Part shown: positions 38,500 to 50,881 of the stretch, one piece after another | Layout: each line of letters begins with the position of its first letter | How positions within the stretch are numbered: position 1 is the stretch's first letter | Assembly: GCA_012295275.1 (NCBI GenBank) | Contig: CM022665.1 | Span: 23,961,946 to 24,025,945 of the forward strand | Direction: 5' to 3' | Length of the DNA: 64,000 nt | Origin: Chrysomallon squamiferum | Lineage: Eukaryota > Mollusca > Gastropoda > Neomphalida > Peltospiridae | Translations under genes and position numbers: made by a program | Notes under the pieces: model-generated | Database searches by the model: none | Told to the model about the DNA's origin: nothing | Seen by the model: the letters and a program-made list of their open reading frames with translations, nothing else

Positions 38500-39480
38500 C
38501 GCCAGCCTATAAATAATTTATCATTAACGCGATATCTTCAGCAAGATTTCAAAAGAAAGGTCAAACTGTATAAATACTCTTCCCGCAAAATGCATGTCTT
38601 GATAAATCCTTTTTAAGATCAGAAAATTTATAACGAGAGACTATGGAAATTACTACATATCAGATTACAAAAGAATCTGATCGAAATCAGTGCAAGATAC
38701 GTGAAATGCAATTACACTGCTTAACATAAGAAAGGTTGGGCACCTTTGACATTTTGCATTGAACAGTTTGGTTTTTATTTTTATTTGTTTATTTATTTTT
38801 ATTTGTTTTAGACCAATTGCATCTATGATTTATGATGACTTTATTTTATTTTGTAATTTTCTGATAGTATTAATTAAAATAATGTTTATTTATACAGTTT
38901 GGTATTCGTACACATATAAACGTTTCAAAACTCTTTTTTTATAAGTAAAAAAAAAAAAATCATCTTTTTGAAGAAAATATCACATATAACATATTATATT
39001 TGAAGAATGAACGCTAAGCACTAAGCCACAGCTTCTTCTGTATTATACTTTATTAGAAAAAGAAAAAAACCTCTTTAGTTATGTTCAGAGTGTTTTCACA
39101 TTCAGGTGTTCAAAGAAAAAATAGAGTGTTCGGTTTATAGCTGTCTGTGAAAGCCACAGGTAACAAGATAGCTTCCAAAAGTGACCTTTACGTTTCCAAT
39201 ATACAATAAATATTCTTGACAGAATTTAGTTTTAGCTTACTTATCTACAAAGCAAGAAAACTCCATTGTCAATAATACTTACCTGGACAAAAGCAATAAC
39301 TCTTAATTATTTAGAGACATCCTCCTGTAATTACTAGTGTTTCAGCCAAATATCCATCAATTATCCGAAATCACTGAATTTTTATTACTTAAATCCAGTA
39401 TTCTTTATTTATTTAAGCAAGTGAAATTGGAAATTATCAAGCTTCATACTAGGGCTTACGATTAATTACAGCTGAGATCT
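38500..39480 (+). repeat. Interspersed repeat, copy A (partner of 58965-59420, inverted)
   Basis: Blocks of this stretch match the reverse complement of 58965-59420. Examples are 'tttatcattaacgYgatMtc' with 'cttcagcaagatttcaaa' near 38520-38550, and an almost identical run of about 110 bp at 39200-39310 that includes 'cttgacagaatttagtttta' and 'aagcaagaaaactccattg'. Copy A has about 500 bp (38640-39155) not seen in the partner. No ORF of note, so it is probably non-autonomous. Confidence 0.75.
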
Positions 39481-39857
39481 TGTAAATATTTTTTTTTTAT
39501 GATTATATAATTGTGGTATGTGCCGAATTGCTAATAAATATTTTGAAAATCTCTTGATTGTCAGAAAACATTCAAAAGGAGCATCCTTTATTTACTTAAG
39601 TAAAATGATTGGGAGTTTTTTATTTGAGCTAAAGATTAAGAAGACTTTAGATCTCATAATAAATTCAGTTTAATAAAAAGTGTAGTATCAGTTTCAGTCA
39701 AAATTATTTTGAGACATGTCATATGAATATTCATGACTGAAATATTTTCAAAAAATACACAAACACATACACATATACACAAGCGCACACACACACACAC
39801 GTTCACGCCTGTATACACACATACGCAACCACTCAGGCATGCACATACACACACTCA

Positions 39858-39894
<37 letters not shown>

Positions 39895-42708
39895 TTTTGT
39901 AATTGTACAGTTATTACTTCAATACATCTTTCGTTATTTAAAAGAGTCAGATACTTAAGTTTAACTACTTTTCAAATTTCATTAAAACTTCACTTGGATT
40001 AAAGTATGTGGTACGGGCTGTGCTGATATTACGTTCTAACGAAAGATCTGTTACGGATCTGCACGACAAGGTGAAAAACTGAGTTAATTTCTTTAGTGCT
40101 TCTTTTCTTTAGAGTAAATATTAGGAGCCGAATTTTTTTGTAATTATTTAAAGTCCATTACTACCACTTTAGTAATTATTCCATCAGTGATGGTATCGAA
40201 TGCAGACACGATTGTAATTAACAAATGAAGTGGAAAAGAGAACTGTCATATATTATTACCATCGGTGTGTATTTAAATTGTCATTAACCTATCTATATAT
40301 GTGTTTTTAGCTGACATGAGAATAATAGATACAAATGTAATGTGACATAATATAATATAAAATAATATAATACAATGCAATGTAATACAATACTATATAA
40401 TACAGTACAAAGAATGCAATACAGTACGACACAATACAATATAATATAAATATGAAAACAAAGGAAAGAAAACAGGTATGCTCCACGTATAGCGAACTGC
40501 TCTGTGTGTTTGTGTGTATGTGTGTGTCTGTGTGTGTGTGAGTTACCGCTCAGTTATTACATAAAGAATAATTTAAAAACACATACATACATACATACAT
40601 ACATACACACATACATACATACATACACACACACATACATACATACATACATACATACATACATACATACATACATACACACATACATACATACACACAC
40701 ACATACATACATACATATATACATACATATATACATGTATATATATATATATATACATGAACAAACAAACATACATAAATAAAGTCACACACATACATAC
40801 ACACTCACACACACGTCAAGGGTTTTTTTATTTTTTTTTTATAAACATATGCTTCAATAGCATTACCAAAGATATAACATAATCACTGGCTTTTTGACAC
40901 AAATGAATTAACAGTGACATGGATTGTTAACAAATATAATTTTATACGGTTATCATACATATAAACGGGTCTGAAAGGAATCGAGAAAAGTCTGACGATA
41001 GTTAGACCGAGGAAGAATGATACTGTGACACAACAGTGACATTTAAACTACTGAGTCACACCTTATTTGTCAAGATTAAATTAAAACAGGCGTGTGTGTC
41101 TTGTTCATTTATATGATATATTGAAAATACGCAATTTCAATCATATCATTTCTTTTGTCATGATGACATACGTTTCTTTTATCTATGAACAATAACAAGA
41201 ACGATTTTTGTCTCTGAAGAAACGAATACTTTGATATTTCTAATACATTGTAATGTAGATAATTTATACTGGACGACTTCCTTATTACTATCATTACACT
41301 GATCAGATGTAAATGTCAGTGCTAGTGATCAGAAGAAACATAAAACGTTATGTTAATTTAGAAAAAAGAAAGAACTATAAAATAATAATATAATAATATA
41401 ATAAATATAATTTAAAAAAGGGAGAGTCACGCAAATGGGGGAAAACAACAACAACAACAACAACAAAAAGTACCACACTGACTTAAACACATTCTGTTTG
41501 TTTAGAATTAAGTGCTTTGAAAAATAACAAAACAGTTTTTACTCTCTCTCTCTCCCACGCACACACACACACACACACAAAACCATGAGAACATCGACTA
41601 TGATTTAATTTTATTTAGCTGTGTTCAGTTTTAGACAAATGTTTTCACAGACAACAAAAATCTGTTTAGAAACAATACAATTATCAAGTGTATTTCAGGG
41701 CAATTACTGTTTAATAGCTTCATTCTCATATTAAAAAAAATTAGTTTGTTAAATATAAGAAAGACAGTATTTTATAACTATTTTAATAAGTGCCTGTAGC
41801 TGCTACAAAACCAATAGTTATGTGTTGACATGGGATATATTTATTTTCAAGTTTTTATAGGTTTTTTTTTGTTGTTTTTTTGTTTTATTCAAAACAAATT
41901 GAGTCAGTTCATTTTTTATTATTAGATACAGATTAATGCTTTTTTTTTTTTTTTACTTACTTTTCCTATTAACTGATATAATTTAAAGCAGTGCATTCAA
42001 TAAATAAAAGAGATACGGCTATCTGCAAATGTTTTGGTTAAACTGATCTTGGATTTAGCAAACCATTAATTTCGTCTTCTATGATTTATGGATTAACAAG
42101 TCGACAGCTAAAAGCCAGGTAGGTTCGAACAATAAGCTTAATTATAACTGAAGTAATTATCATTGTCTGTCACAGTACATGCAATTCCCAAGAGGGGAAG
42201 TGTTCCGTGTTAGCGTGAAATGCTCAATTCAAACGATTAGTCGTGTCGGTCTTTGTGGGAAAAACTGGACACGATTAGGTTAAAATGACTAGTGCAAAAC
42301 TACAATGAAACGTGTTTAGACCCACTGAATACTGAAACATGTCTGTGACGTGTGACGGGAAAAAAAAAAAAAAATCCAAGAAAATGTTCGTTTATTAATG
42401 TGAGAGAAAACGGTGACTGATGTCATAAAATGTTAGGAAAAGAAAAATAATAAAAATAATAATTAAAAAAATAAAGTATGCAGTGATGATCAGCTTTATT
42501 ACTATTTATTCACTTCATTGAAAATCGAGTTTTCTGGAAAAGACACTAACTTAATGATTAAAATCAAAAGATCAGTCCTCTTCTCTGCTCCGGCTGGGTT
42601 CTTTTCTATTCCAACCACTGGTTAATCGTAAGCTGTGTACCTGAAGGTGCATACGAGATGTCGTTTTCTACTAAAGGTTCTTCTCTGTTATTATCATATA
42701 AAAAAATA

Positions 42709-42756
<48 letters not shown>

Positions 42757-43460
42757 AATAAATAAAAAAATAAAAAAAATAAATAAGACGACTAACTTTT
42801 CCTAAGTATTAAAAATAAAATGTGTGGAAGTGTTATTAAACATTTATTTATTTTTCTGAAGACTGTTGGATATATAATCAATTCAAAACATACAAAGAAC
42901 ATGGTATGCTTGTTTCCGTTTCTCCTGGTGATGGAACAATAGTCACAAAATCGTTCGCAATTCTTGCCATTTACGAAGGATTGACTTTTTAAATTCATGC
43001 AAATTATTAATTTTTCTCCATAATGTTTGGTTTTCGTCATAAAATAAAATATAGTTTACTAAGAAAAAAAAAAAAAGTAGAGAAGAAAAAAAATAAACGA
43101 GAAGAAAGAAGAGGGAAAAAAAGGAGAGATAAAAAAAAAAAAAAACAACAACCAAGAAGTATTTAATTGGATCATATAAAAACATTTATTTGTAATTTAC
43201 CCAGTTCCTTTATATTTGCAATTTCGATATTTTCAATTGGCAATTAGAAAACACAACCTATAAGTACTGTCATTAACTAAACTATCGATTCTTTAACTAG
43301 GAGGCACATGGCTCTCTCGTGAGACTGGCAGAAAATAGAATATCTGCCTGGTAACAAACAAATTATTACAAGACTCGATGGTGCAATAGGACTAGGAGAC
43401 AGCGTGAACAGATCTCAGTTCTGACTCATATTAAGAACTAACAAAGGCGTAAGATCACTA
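39481..43460. other. Intergenic DNA, no gene recognised
   Basis: Contains (CA)n-like sequence at about 39760-39860, (AT)n at about 39860-39890, a decayed pentanucleotide stretch of AATAC/AATAT words at about 40340-40450, an interrupted (CATA)n at about 40578-40760, CT/CA runs near 41540-41580, (AAT)n at about 42710-42750 and several poly-A runs. ORFs are Thr-His or Met-Tyr-Val-Cys repeats from the (CATA)n tract. Confidence 0.85.
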
Positions 43461-43464
43461 TACC

Positions 43465-43865
43465 ATCCCTTCTAGATGACTAACACACTAACATTGTCTT
43501 TGTCAAATTAACCAGGCATCCATATTAAGTGATCACTAACCATACTGACTAGGTAACTAACACACTAACACAGTCTTGGTTAGACTAGCCAGGCTCCCAT
43601 AATACGTAATTGATAATCATCGTGACTAGATAGCTAACATACTAACACAGACTTGGTGACCCAACCCAGATTTCTGTACTAAGAGATCGTTTCACCATCT
43701 CTTCTAGATGACTAACACACTAACATAGTATTGGTCAGACTTGCTCAGGTAATTAAGTTGTCGCTAACCATTTTGATTAGATAACTAACACAAGAACACA
43801 AATATTCATTTTACTTTATGTTTCTGGGCCATCACTTCTACAAAACTAACACACTGCCACAGTAA
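43465..43865 (+). repeat. Degenerate minisatellite with 'gactaacacactaacacag' core
   Basis: At least five units of about 75-90 bp. Each has a 'TAGATRACTAACACACTAACA' core, then 'cagtcttggt.agac..gccaggc' and 'taa..gatcactaaccat', seen near 43476, 43553, 43632, 43710 and 43788, with a weak copy near 43844. Units differ by substitutions and small gaps. Confidence 0.7.
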
Positions 43866-43937
43866 AAAGTCTAGGTTAATCTGGCCACATTCCAGTATTA
43901 TGTAGTTTGAACATTCAGAACTATTCTGGTGGTTAAC

Positions 43938-44131
43938 TGATAGATTTTAAAATATTTATTGAACAAGATACCTTTAAAGTAAACTTTGGGAATTTGACTT
44001 TGAGTGTAAAGGACAGATTGTGGTGACCACTGATAGATTCTAAAATATTTCATGAACAAAATATCTTTAAAGGAAACTTTGGGAATTTTCAGTTATGGCT
44101 TTGAGCTGAAAGGACAGACTGTGGTAACCAC
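43938..44131 (+). repeat. Tandem duplication of a 93-bp unit
   Basis: Unit 1 (43938-44030) and unit 2 (44031-44131) both read 'tgatagatt.taaaatattt', 'gaacaa.atacctttaaag', 'aaactttgggaatttt' and 'aaaggacaga.tgtggt.acc'. Identity is high, so this duplication is younger than the neighbouring array. Confidence 0.85.
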
Positions 44132-44799
44132 GATATGCTGTGTGTAGGGCTGAATTACTGAGCTGGCAAAGCAGGCATATGACTACAGGTCCAAGGAGTT
44201 AAGTTAATAACAAATGTGTGTTTGGTAAATAAACATTTCCATTTTAATATATAGTATGAACTCAAATAAATTTTTAATTTGGATTATCTCCTTCTTCTTC
44301 TATAATAATAATAATAATAATCGTAATAGTAGTGGTTGTAGTAATAGTAATTATTATTATTATTACTGTTGTTGATGTTGTCGTCATCATCATCATCGAC
44401 GACATTGTTAAAAAATATAATAATCATGATGACGATGATAATAAAAAGAAGAAAAAGATGACGAAGCAAGAAAACGAATATAATAATGATGTATTTATTT
44501 ATTGTTTTAATTGAAAAAACAATTCATAAACAGTTGAGAATGAAAATGGAAAGTCAAATAAGAGGAAGGAAACTATTCAAAAAAGCGAAAAGGAAACGAA
44601 TAAAACGTAGAGGCCAATGAACTTAAAAGTGTTGATATAACATTTCATTACAAACACAGAAGAGTAATTGATTCTGCTTGTTTTCTCATCTCCCATCTCA
44701 GATTCCACTGTGTTTTTCTCATGATGTTATTGTCTGTGACACAGATAAATAATGATGCATTCATTAAAAAAACATATCTATTTTTCTTTTTTTATTTAA

Positions 44800-44848
<49 letters not shown>

Positions 44849-45412
44849 TAGTAGCACTGGTAGCAGTAGTAGTAGAGCACTGGCAGTTTTAGTAGTGGGA
44901 TTAGTGGTAGTATTACTAGTAGCAGTAATAGTAGTAATTATAATAATAATAACAAAAACAGAACAAAATAGTAGTGATAAATTGCCTTCTACTTTTACAA
45001 AACAATTAATCTCCGCCATTTTAACATTTACTACCGTAATTCTGACGTCAGTTCTTACATGGCGATTAGAAAAAAAAGAAAAAAAAAAGGAAAGAAAAAA
45101 GATCGTATTTAATATATATTATTAAGTTATAATTATATCTTAGGGGGTAAAATTTTAATATCTAACAGCTGAAATATTTAGAGCTGCCTGTTAATAAAAC
45201 TATCTTTTGTTATAATCATTGAAAATATGACAGTAATAAATAATGATACCTTTTTTTTCTTAATCATTAGACTGAAAAACTAAAATAAATAAAATAATTA
45301 ATTTCTTTGTAAATGTAATTAGGTCTTTTTTTTCTTCTTCTTCTTTTTATTTTTTAAATTATTTATACTGTTCCGAAAACATTTTAACCAGTAAACCACA
45401 AAAACTAATAAA

Positions 45413-45447
<35 letters not shown>

Positions 45448-48115
45448 ATAATAATAATAATAATTCTACAAGAAAACACGGATGTTAAATATCAGTAACA
45501 AAAAAAAATAAAAAAATAAATAAATAAAAAAAAAAAAAAAAAAATAAAAAAAAAAAATAAAAATAAAACGTAGTTCAGTGTTTGTAATTCATACATACAA
45601 TGGATGTTATCGAACTTTTTATATTTTCATTTTTCCTAACAAAACACAATAAAAAACACACACACCCGCCCACCTACACAAACGCACACACACGCACACG
45701 CACACACACAGATGTGTGTATAGATATATTATTTTATATGTCGTCAGTGAGTATAATATCAAGCGATCACATTTCATTGTTTTTAGCGGTAAGTTCTGAA
45801 TGTAATTAGCCTTTCATCATTAAAAAACACGCAGGTTTCAGATATACCTATACGGCAATATGGCAGAATTCAAAAGACATTATTAACAACAGTAAACTGA
45901 GCCTGTCTTAACTTCTAAAAATATGGCAGAATTCAAAAGACGTTATTAACAACAGTAAACTGAGCCTATCTTAACTTCTAAAAATAATAAAATACAGAAA
46001 ATTACCGTTACATGTTGTCAACAAGCATATTACACAGATTGCCTGATCCACATTCTGACATTTCGTATAATACTAAACAATCATTTTCAGTCATTTCATA
46101 ACACAAAATGACTGGTGGTCACAGGCATTACGTGAAAAGACTGAATATTTCGGGCAGTTCACGTAATGACTGGTTTCGCAGACTGACTTAGTATAAATAA
46201 TGATATAGCAGATTCTTATCATGATGATGATGATCATGATTATAATTATAATAATTATTATTATTTAAATTATGTCGTATCCAATAACCGTGCCCCTCAG
46301 CCAGTCCTGTACCAGTTTAAAACCAACGCCGGTCTACACTTACAAGTCACTGAACTGTCACGAATCTCTTTGGGGAAAACGACGAACTCATAACTTTTAT
46401 TACTGAAATTATTTTTGGAAAACCAGATGTGTTTCTTTGATCGACTAGGGAATTCCATGCCAGACAGTGAAACTAACATCTGCTTGAGCTACCTGCATAA
46501 ATCTGTACTTAATAACTCCGCTAAAACATATATACTCATCAACCTGACAAACACATGGATAAAAAACAAACAAAAAAACAACTAATTCTACCAACGTACA
46601 GAAATGACTGAGCTAATTCCACTAAAATGCAAACGTCCAGAATTAAATCACATCAAAGAACTGAAGGCAATATTTGCTTGCCCGAAGGCTACATGCTCTA
46701 AGCATACACAGAGAAGTACTGTGAAAAGATAAATGCCATTAATCAGCCGATATGAACAGATGAGCTAAAAAAAAAAAAAGGTTATTAAAGCCAGTCAGTC
46801 ACGTTATTTGTACATTAAGAAAATGAGACAGAATATGAAGTGAAAATTTTAATTTTAAAGTTAAATGGGAAATGAAAGGAATATTTATTTAATGATTATT
46901 AGTTTTTAGACATATCTTTGTTCTGATATTTGGTTTAGAGTGAAGGTGTACATTAAGAAAAATGGAATGAAATTATATTTATTTTAATTAGTAATTATAT
47001 CTGACCGTGACCGATGGGAAACAATCCATGACAAAAGATATTCCTCAAGATAACTTTACTTCTTATAGAATTCCTCTAATTTAAATAGACATTATTTTTA
47101 TTTCAAATATTTATCTCCATATCTAAAATGGTTACTGCATTATAAATGATATGACTGCCTTTATATTATTATAATGAAATATGTTTTAAGCAAAGTAACT
47201 TTTTTTTTAAACTATGCTCTTACAAACTGTTACTGTTGTTCATTAATTATTAATGAAGCACTACTAATGATATATCAAAAGTCTGTGACTTGTTTTTAAG
47301 TTTTTTCAATGATTAATAGATTAATAATTGGTCATACAACACCTACGGAGACTCTCATTGTGTCTTTCTTGGAGTACCGTTGAAGACGTCTTTGGTGATC
47401 ATGATATATATGACAGCTGTTGTGCCTACATCATTGCAGTTAAAATTATACTAAGGATAATTTTATTAGCCAAATCGTAGTACACTGGAACTACTATAGT
47501 GTTCTTATCGTTTTACAAGGACAATTTGATAATGTCTACCAAAGTTATTAATTAAATTTGAAATCGATTGGTCAACTACCATCTGTATAATATTTCAGTA
47601 TCCAATAACGTCATTCCATTTCAGATTGTTTATTCATCATTAACAATTCCATTGGTAACATGCAACAAGGTTTTTGAAACATTTCACCTTTATTGCTGTG
47701 GTACATAATAAAAATTGTGTTTTTTAGGATTATTTTAAAGATTATCACTGTTTACTTGATTTACTTAAACATTTAGTTTGACTACTTCAGTCAACTATGA
47801 AAACACTTAAAGCTCACTTGGTTCTCAGAGCAGTTTACGAATACTCACAGAAAATTCTTATTCAAGAGAGATAACTCCAAATAGAACAAAGCAAAAAGGT
47901 AGTCACAAGTCTTTAATGAATGAACAAACATTAAACAACGTATCAATACAGTTTAATGTTACAGTTATTTGGCATACTTTTAGTAAACGGGGATATTTTA
48001 TACTTTTAACACAGACCTGCAATTTTTCCAAACCAGTTATTTGTCTAATAATATGTATGTATGTACATCGATTTGTTTTTGCAATACATCTTTCATCTTT
48101 CTCTCTCTCTCTCGA
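44132..48115. other. Intergenic DNA, no gene recognised
   Basis: Includes AAT/GTC/ATG trinucleotide patches at 44300-44430, (AAT)n at about 44801-44847 flowing into TAG-rich sequence, (ACT)n/(AAT)n at about 45413-45463, A-rich runs at 45500-45565 and (CA)n at about 45657-45710. 46300-47860 is simple AT-rich sequence with no repeat or exon that I can name. Confidence 0.8.
45859..45985 (+). repeat. Tandem duplication of a 62-bp unit
   Basis: Two nearly identical units (45859-45920 and 45921-45985), each starting 'atatggcagaattcaaaaga' and ending 'cttaacttctaaaaat', with only two or three differences. Recent duplication. Confidence 0.92.
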
Positions 48116-49085
48116 TATATAGGGGAGATCGGGGCAGGTTGGGACACGTTTCGGCATTTTAACCTCTAATTCAAATACAGATTGGAAAAGAAACCTTACA
48201 GTAGTTTAAAAGAAACTTTCATTATTTAGGAGCAATTACAAATGCTTGAAATTTGTTGTTCTCTCTTAATAATTAATGGTTAAAGACACATACCGAAACT
48301 GGCCGAACTTACCAAATTTGGAAGCCAATACGCGACGTTGTTTTTCCTCCTCTGTTTTTGTATTTGCCATGTTTTAACATTCTCTACAGCGCATTTCAAG
48401 ATATCTATTGACACTTGTCTTCGATCGCCCTTCTTATGTTATATTCTTACCACCTGTTAATAAATATATAAATAAATTTAATTTTTTTTTTTTTTTTTTT
48501 TTTTTAAATTTCGAGATGACTATTTCATTGTTATCAGAAAATGAATTACTAAAGCTATACAAGAAAACTGATTTATAATAAAACACACATTTAATTGTAT
48601 ACTCTGGGACAGGCTGGGGTGTGGCTAGACCTACCCCGATCCGATCTTCCCCAGACAGTGTATTTTCATTTTATTTTGAATTGTTCGTTGGTGACCAGCA
48701 GTTGCCAGCTCGTTCAAATATAATCATATTTCTAAGTGTTTTCAGAATTCCACATAAAGTAAATAACCTTTAGTTATACGTAAGAAGCTGAATGTTGCAA
48801 AAACAATACTTACAATGCCAAATCAGAGAGCATCTCTTGGACAGCTTGAAAACTCGCGCGTATCAAGTAGCATTATGACGTCAGCGGCAGATCTGGTTAA
48901 TCAAAAACAATAAGTGGATAAAAAACGGAAAGAAAATAATTACAACACATTTACTTGTCAGGCGGCCTAACCTGCGCCGTTGCTTAGCCTACCCCTGTTT
49001 CTCTTGCCTTCTTATCGTCGAGTAATTTCTATCCAGCTTCAAAACCGTATGTATTAAAAATATCCTAATATGCTATAATAATAAA
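47855..49085 (+). mobile_element. Molluscan interspersed repeat, copy 1, with a GC-rich insertion
   Basis: The left edge 'tcaagagagataactccaaa' (47862-47881) and right edge 'cttat.gtcgagtaatttc.at' (49011-49030) match, in the same order and orientation, the left and right parts of 63405-63920. The word aagagagataactc is one I associate with abundant mollusc repeats. Copy 1 is about 700 bp longer because a separate GC-rich element sits inside it. Confidence 0.5.
48122..48652. mobile_element. Candidate non-autonomous DNA element with inverted GC-rich ends
   Basis: The left end starts ggggagatcggggcaggttg (48122) and the right end finishes ctaccccgatccgatcttcc (48631-48650), whose reverse complement is nearly the same apart from short gaps. 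GC-rich phrases of the same vocabulary recur at 48604-48620 and 48960-49003, so the element may run to about 49005. No transposase frame and no clear target duplication. Confidence 0.45.
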
Positions 49086-49089
49086 TAAT

Positions 49090-49395
49090 TGTCCGTACTG
49101 TTTTGGGCCGGAAGTATTTCGGATTTTGTAATACAAAAGGATATAACTAGAGAAGGTGATTCAAGTCTAAATTCAAATCCCATCAATATTTCAGATACAG
49201 ATAATCTGCAAGGTTGTTGTTGTTCGTTTTGTTTTCTTTTTTGTTTGTTTGTTTGTTTGTTTAGATTGTTTGTCTTTAACAATTTCGTTCTTGAAATAAG
49301 GTTTGTTTTTGCTAAATCATCAGAAAACTGTATTCCGCTACTTGCAAAATGTTTCGGAAGTTTAGATATAGAAGTGATCCTCAACGCATATATAG
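49090..49395 (+). repeat. Diverged duplicate of 50937-51190
   Basis: Shares an ordered series of words with the start of HHATL-like intron 1: 'ggRctggaag', 'taagtctaaa..caaat', 'atatttcagatacag', 'tgaaataaagtttgt' and 'gaaaactgtaa' followed by 'gctRcttgYaaaa'. About 60-70 percent similar by eye. The long minus-strand ORF through it is part Leu-repeat and is not supported. Confidence 0.55.
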
Positions 49396-49540
49396 ACATA
49401 TTAGAACCCGAATAACGAAGTAACTCATCAAACGTAACTGGTATTATATACAGTTCATAACAGGAATAAAATCGTACCTGCCAGTCTAAAAGATTCACTA
49501 ACTGAGGAGAAAACATAATAAAACATGTTTTTTTTTTTTT

Positions 49541-49542
49541 TT

Positions 49543-49586
<44 letters not shown>
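49541..49586. repeat. (AAT)n microsatellite
   Basis: About 15 AAT units after a poly-T run, 190 bp before the candidate first exon of the HHATL-like gene. Confidence 0.95.
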
Positions 49587-49591
<5 letters not shown>

Positions 49592-49769
49592 CAACGGTAA
49601 TGACGTTGAAGAAGGCGATGATGATGTTGACATTATTACTATTATTATTATTATTATTTTAGTTGTTAAAGGAATTTTTTATTTTATTATATTTTTTTTT
49701 TTTCGTGTTATTTTGATATCGATAAAGTTTTGCTGTTATATGTGTTTTAGATAGTAGTTTCCATTACTT

Positions 49770-49848
49770 CGCACTTTTCAAGATGGCGACCAACAATATA
49801 TACAACGGATTTACGCTTTAAGCAATACTTTTTAAGTTAGCATTATTA
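49770..49848 (+). other. HHATL: Candidate non-coding first exon of the HHATL-like gene
   Basis: Contains caAGATGGCGac (49779-49790), a YY1-type element found at many animal transcription starts, and ends at a strong donor GTAAGTAT (49849). The next acceptor, ttctcag (ending 50685), opens the first coding exon 27 bp before its ATG. A 12-codon upstream ORF starts at 49783 within the YY1 word. The left border is a guess. Confidence 0.5.
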
Positions 49849-50685
49849 GTAAGTATATTATACAAATATTTTCTATCGACTTTGTTAGAACATAGTATTT
49901 TATGTTTTTCGCCTACAAAAGAAACTTTTGTGTTTTATGTTTAAGTAGAAAAACAGGTGGGGGAACGATCGGAACTCTTTTCAACTTTTGGGAAATATCT
50001 CAATTACATAAATTGACAAAATGTATAATGGCAACATTTTTACATTCAGTATTGAGTTCAGTTCTTGCATCTTGTATGTATCAGATGCCCAACAAATGTA
50101 TCTTGATCAAAAACTATCCAAATTCCAAGTCTATTCTGACTGTCAAAAGACAGACGTGATCCATGAAAAGGAGAGGATCAGAGAGGAAATTGTTTCAGCT
50201 ATAAATTATAGTATAATAATCACAAAATAACATGATATAATGCTTCATTAATGTTCCCACGTTCAAGTTTTCTGGATTTATTTTTCTTCCCTTCCTCCTT
50301 TTTCAAGGCATTTTAATTAGCTGCACAGCATCATTTGTCTTACAGCTACTGCTCTATTATATATATATATGCATGTATCATAATTATGATATGCAGACTG
50401 CAGCTTTTTGTTATATTTAATCAGTTTAGTATATTTTACATTTGTATATATCCTATTTTAAAATGTAGAATTCAGCAATATCAAGATGAAAATTACAAGT
50501 AATAATTTTTGTTTAAAACATTTATATTAAATTTTGCTGTTATTTTTATGTATTGAATTGAGTTTCCAGTTTCCTAAGTGGATTCATTTTTTTTTTTTAA
50601 ATTTATATATTTTAGAAAAAGACCAGTTTAACAAAGGATACTACTTTCCTTAAGAAAAATGTCTTTTTGTGTTTTTCATTCTCAG
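49849..50685 (+). other. Candidate 5' UTR intron of the HHATL-like gene
   Basis: 837 bp from GTAAGTAT to the pyrimidine-rich acceptor ttttcattctcag. No tandem repeat beyond a short (AT)n near 50359-50370. The short ORFs inside have no recognisable content. Confidence 0.5.
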
Positions 50686-50712
50686 TGAATATTATTGGTG
50701 TAATTAAGAAAA

Positions 50713-50881
50713 ATGTCTGATGATGGGAGGGGCGACGAAGGTCAAGATATCAAGAAGCAGCATGGGATGTTCACCAATTTCCATAATGTCCGTCTTCCTT
50801 TGCCAGAACACATCTTTTATGCAGGAATTGGTATTGGAAGCCTCATGTATGCATTGTACTCTGTCTTTAAGGATTCAAATG
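50713..50881 (+). CDS. HHATL: HHATL-like coding exon 1
   Basis: Codes MSDDGRGDEGQDIKKQHG, a hydrophilic N-terminus, then PEHIFYAGIGIGSLMYALYS, the first membrane segment. The frame and the acceptor of exon 2 require a phase-1 end before GTTGGT, a less common but acceptable donor. The ATG context 'ttaagaaaaatgtct' is repeated 53 bp upstream, where its ATG is in intronic sequence. Confidence 0.88.

Noticed and set aside
42110-42135. 'ggttcgaac' resembling a tRNA B box
   Set aside because: No A box at the right distance and no cloverleaf could be drawn around it.
46297-46479. 60-codon minus-strand ORF with mixed composition
   Set aside because: No family recognised, no splice context, and no neighbouring frame with similar quality.
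49073-49633. 186-codon minus-strand ORF, the longest non-eag ORF that is not wholly repeat
   Set aside because: Its N-terminal part is poly-Leu and poly-Lys from AAT and poly-A runs; the remainder coincides with a duplicated non-coding block and shows no known motif.
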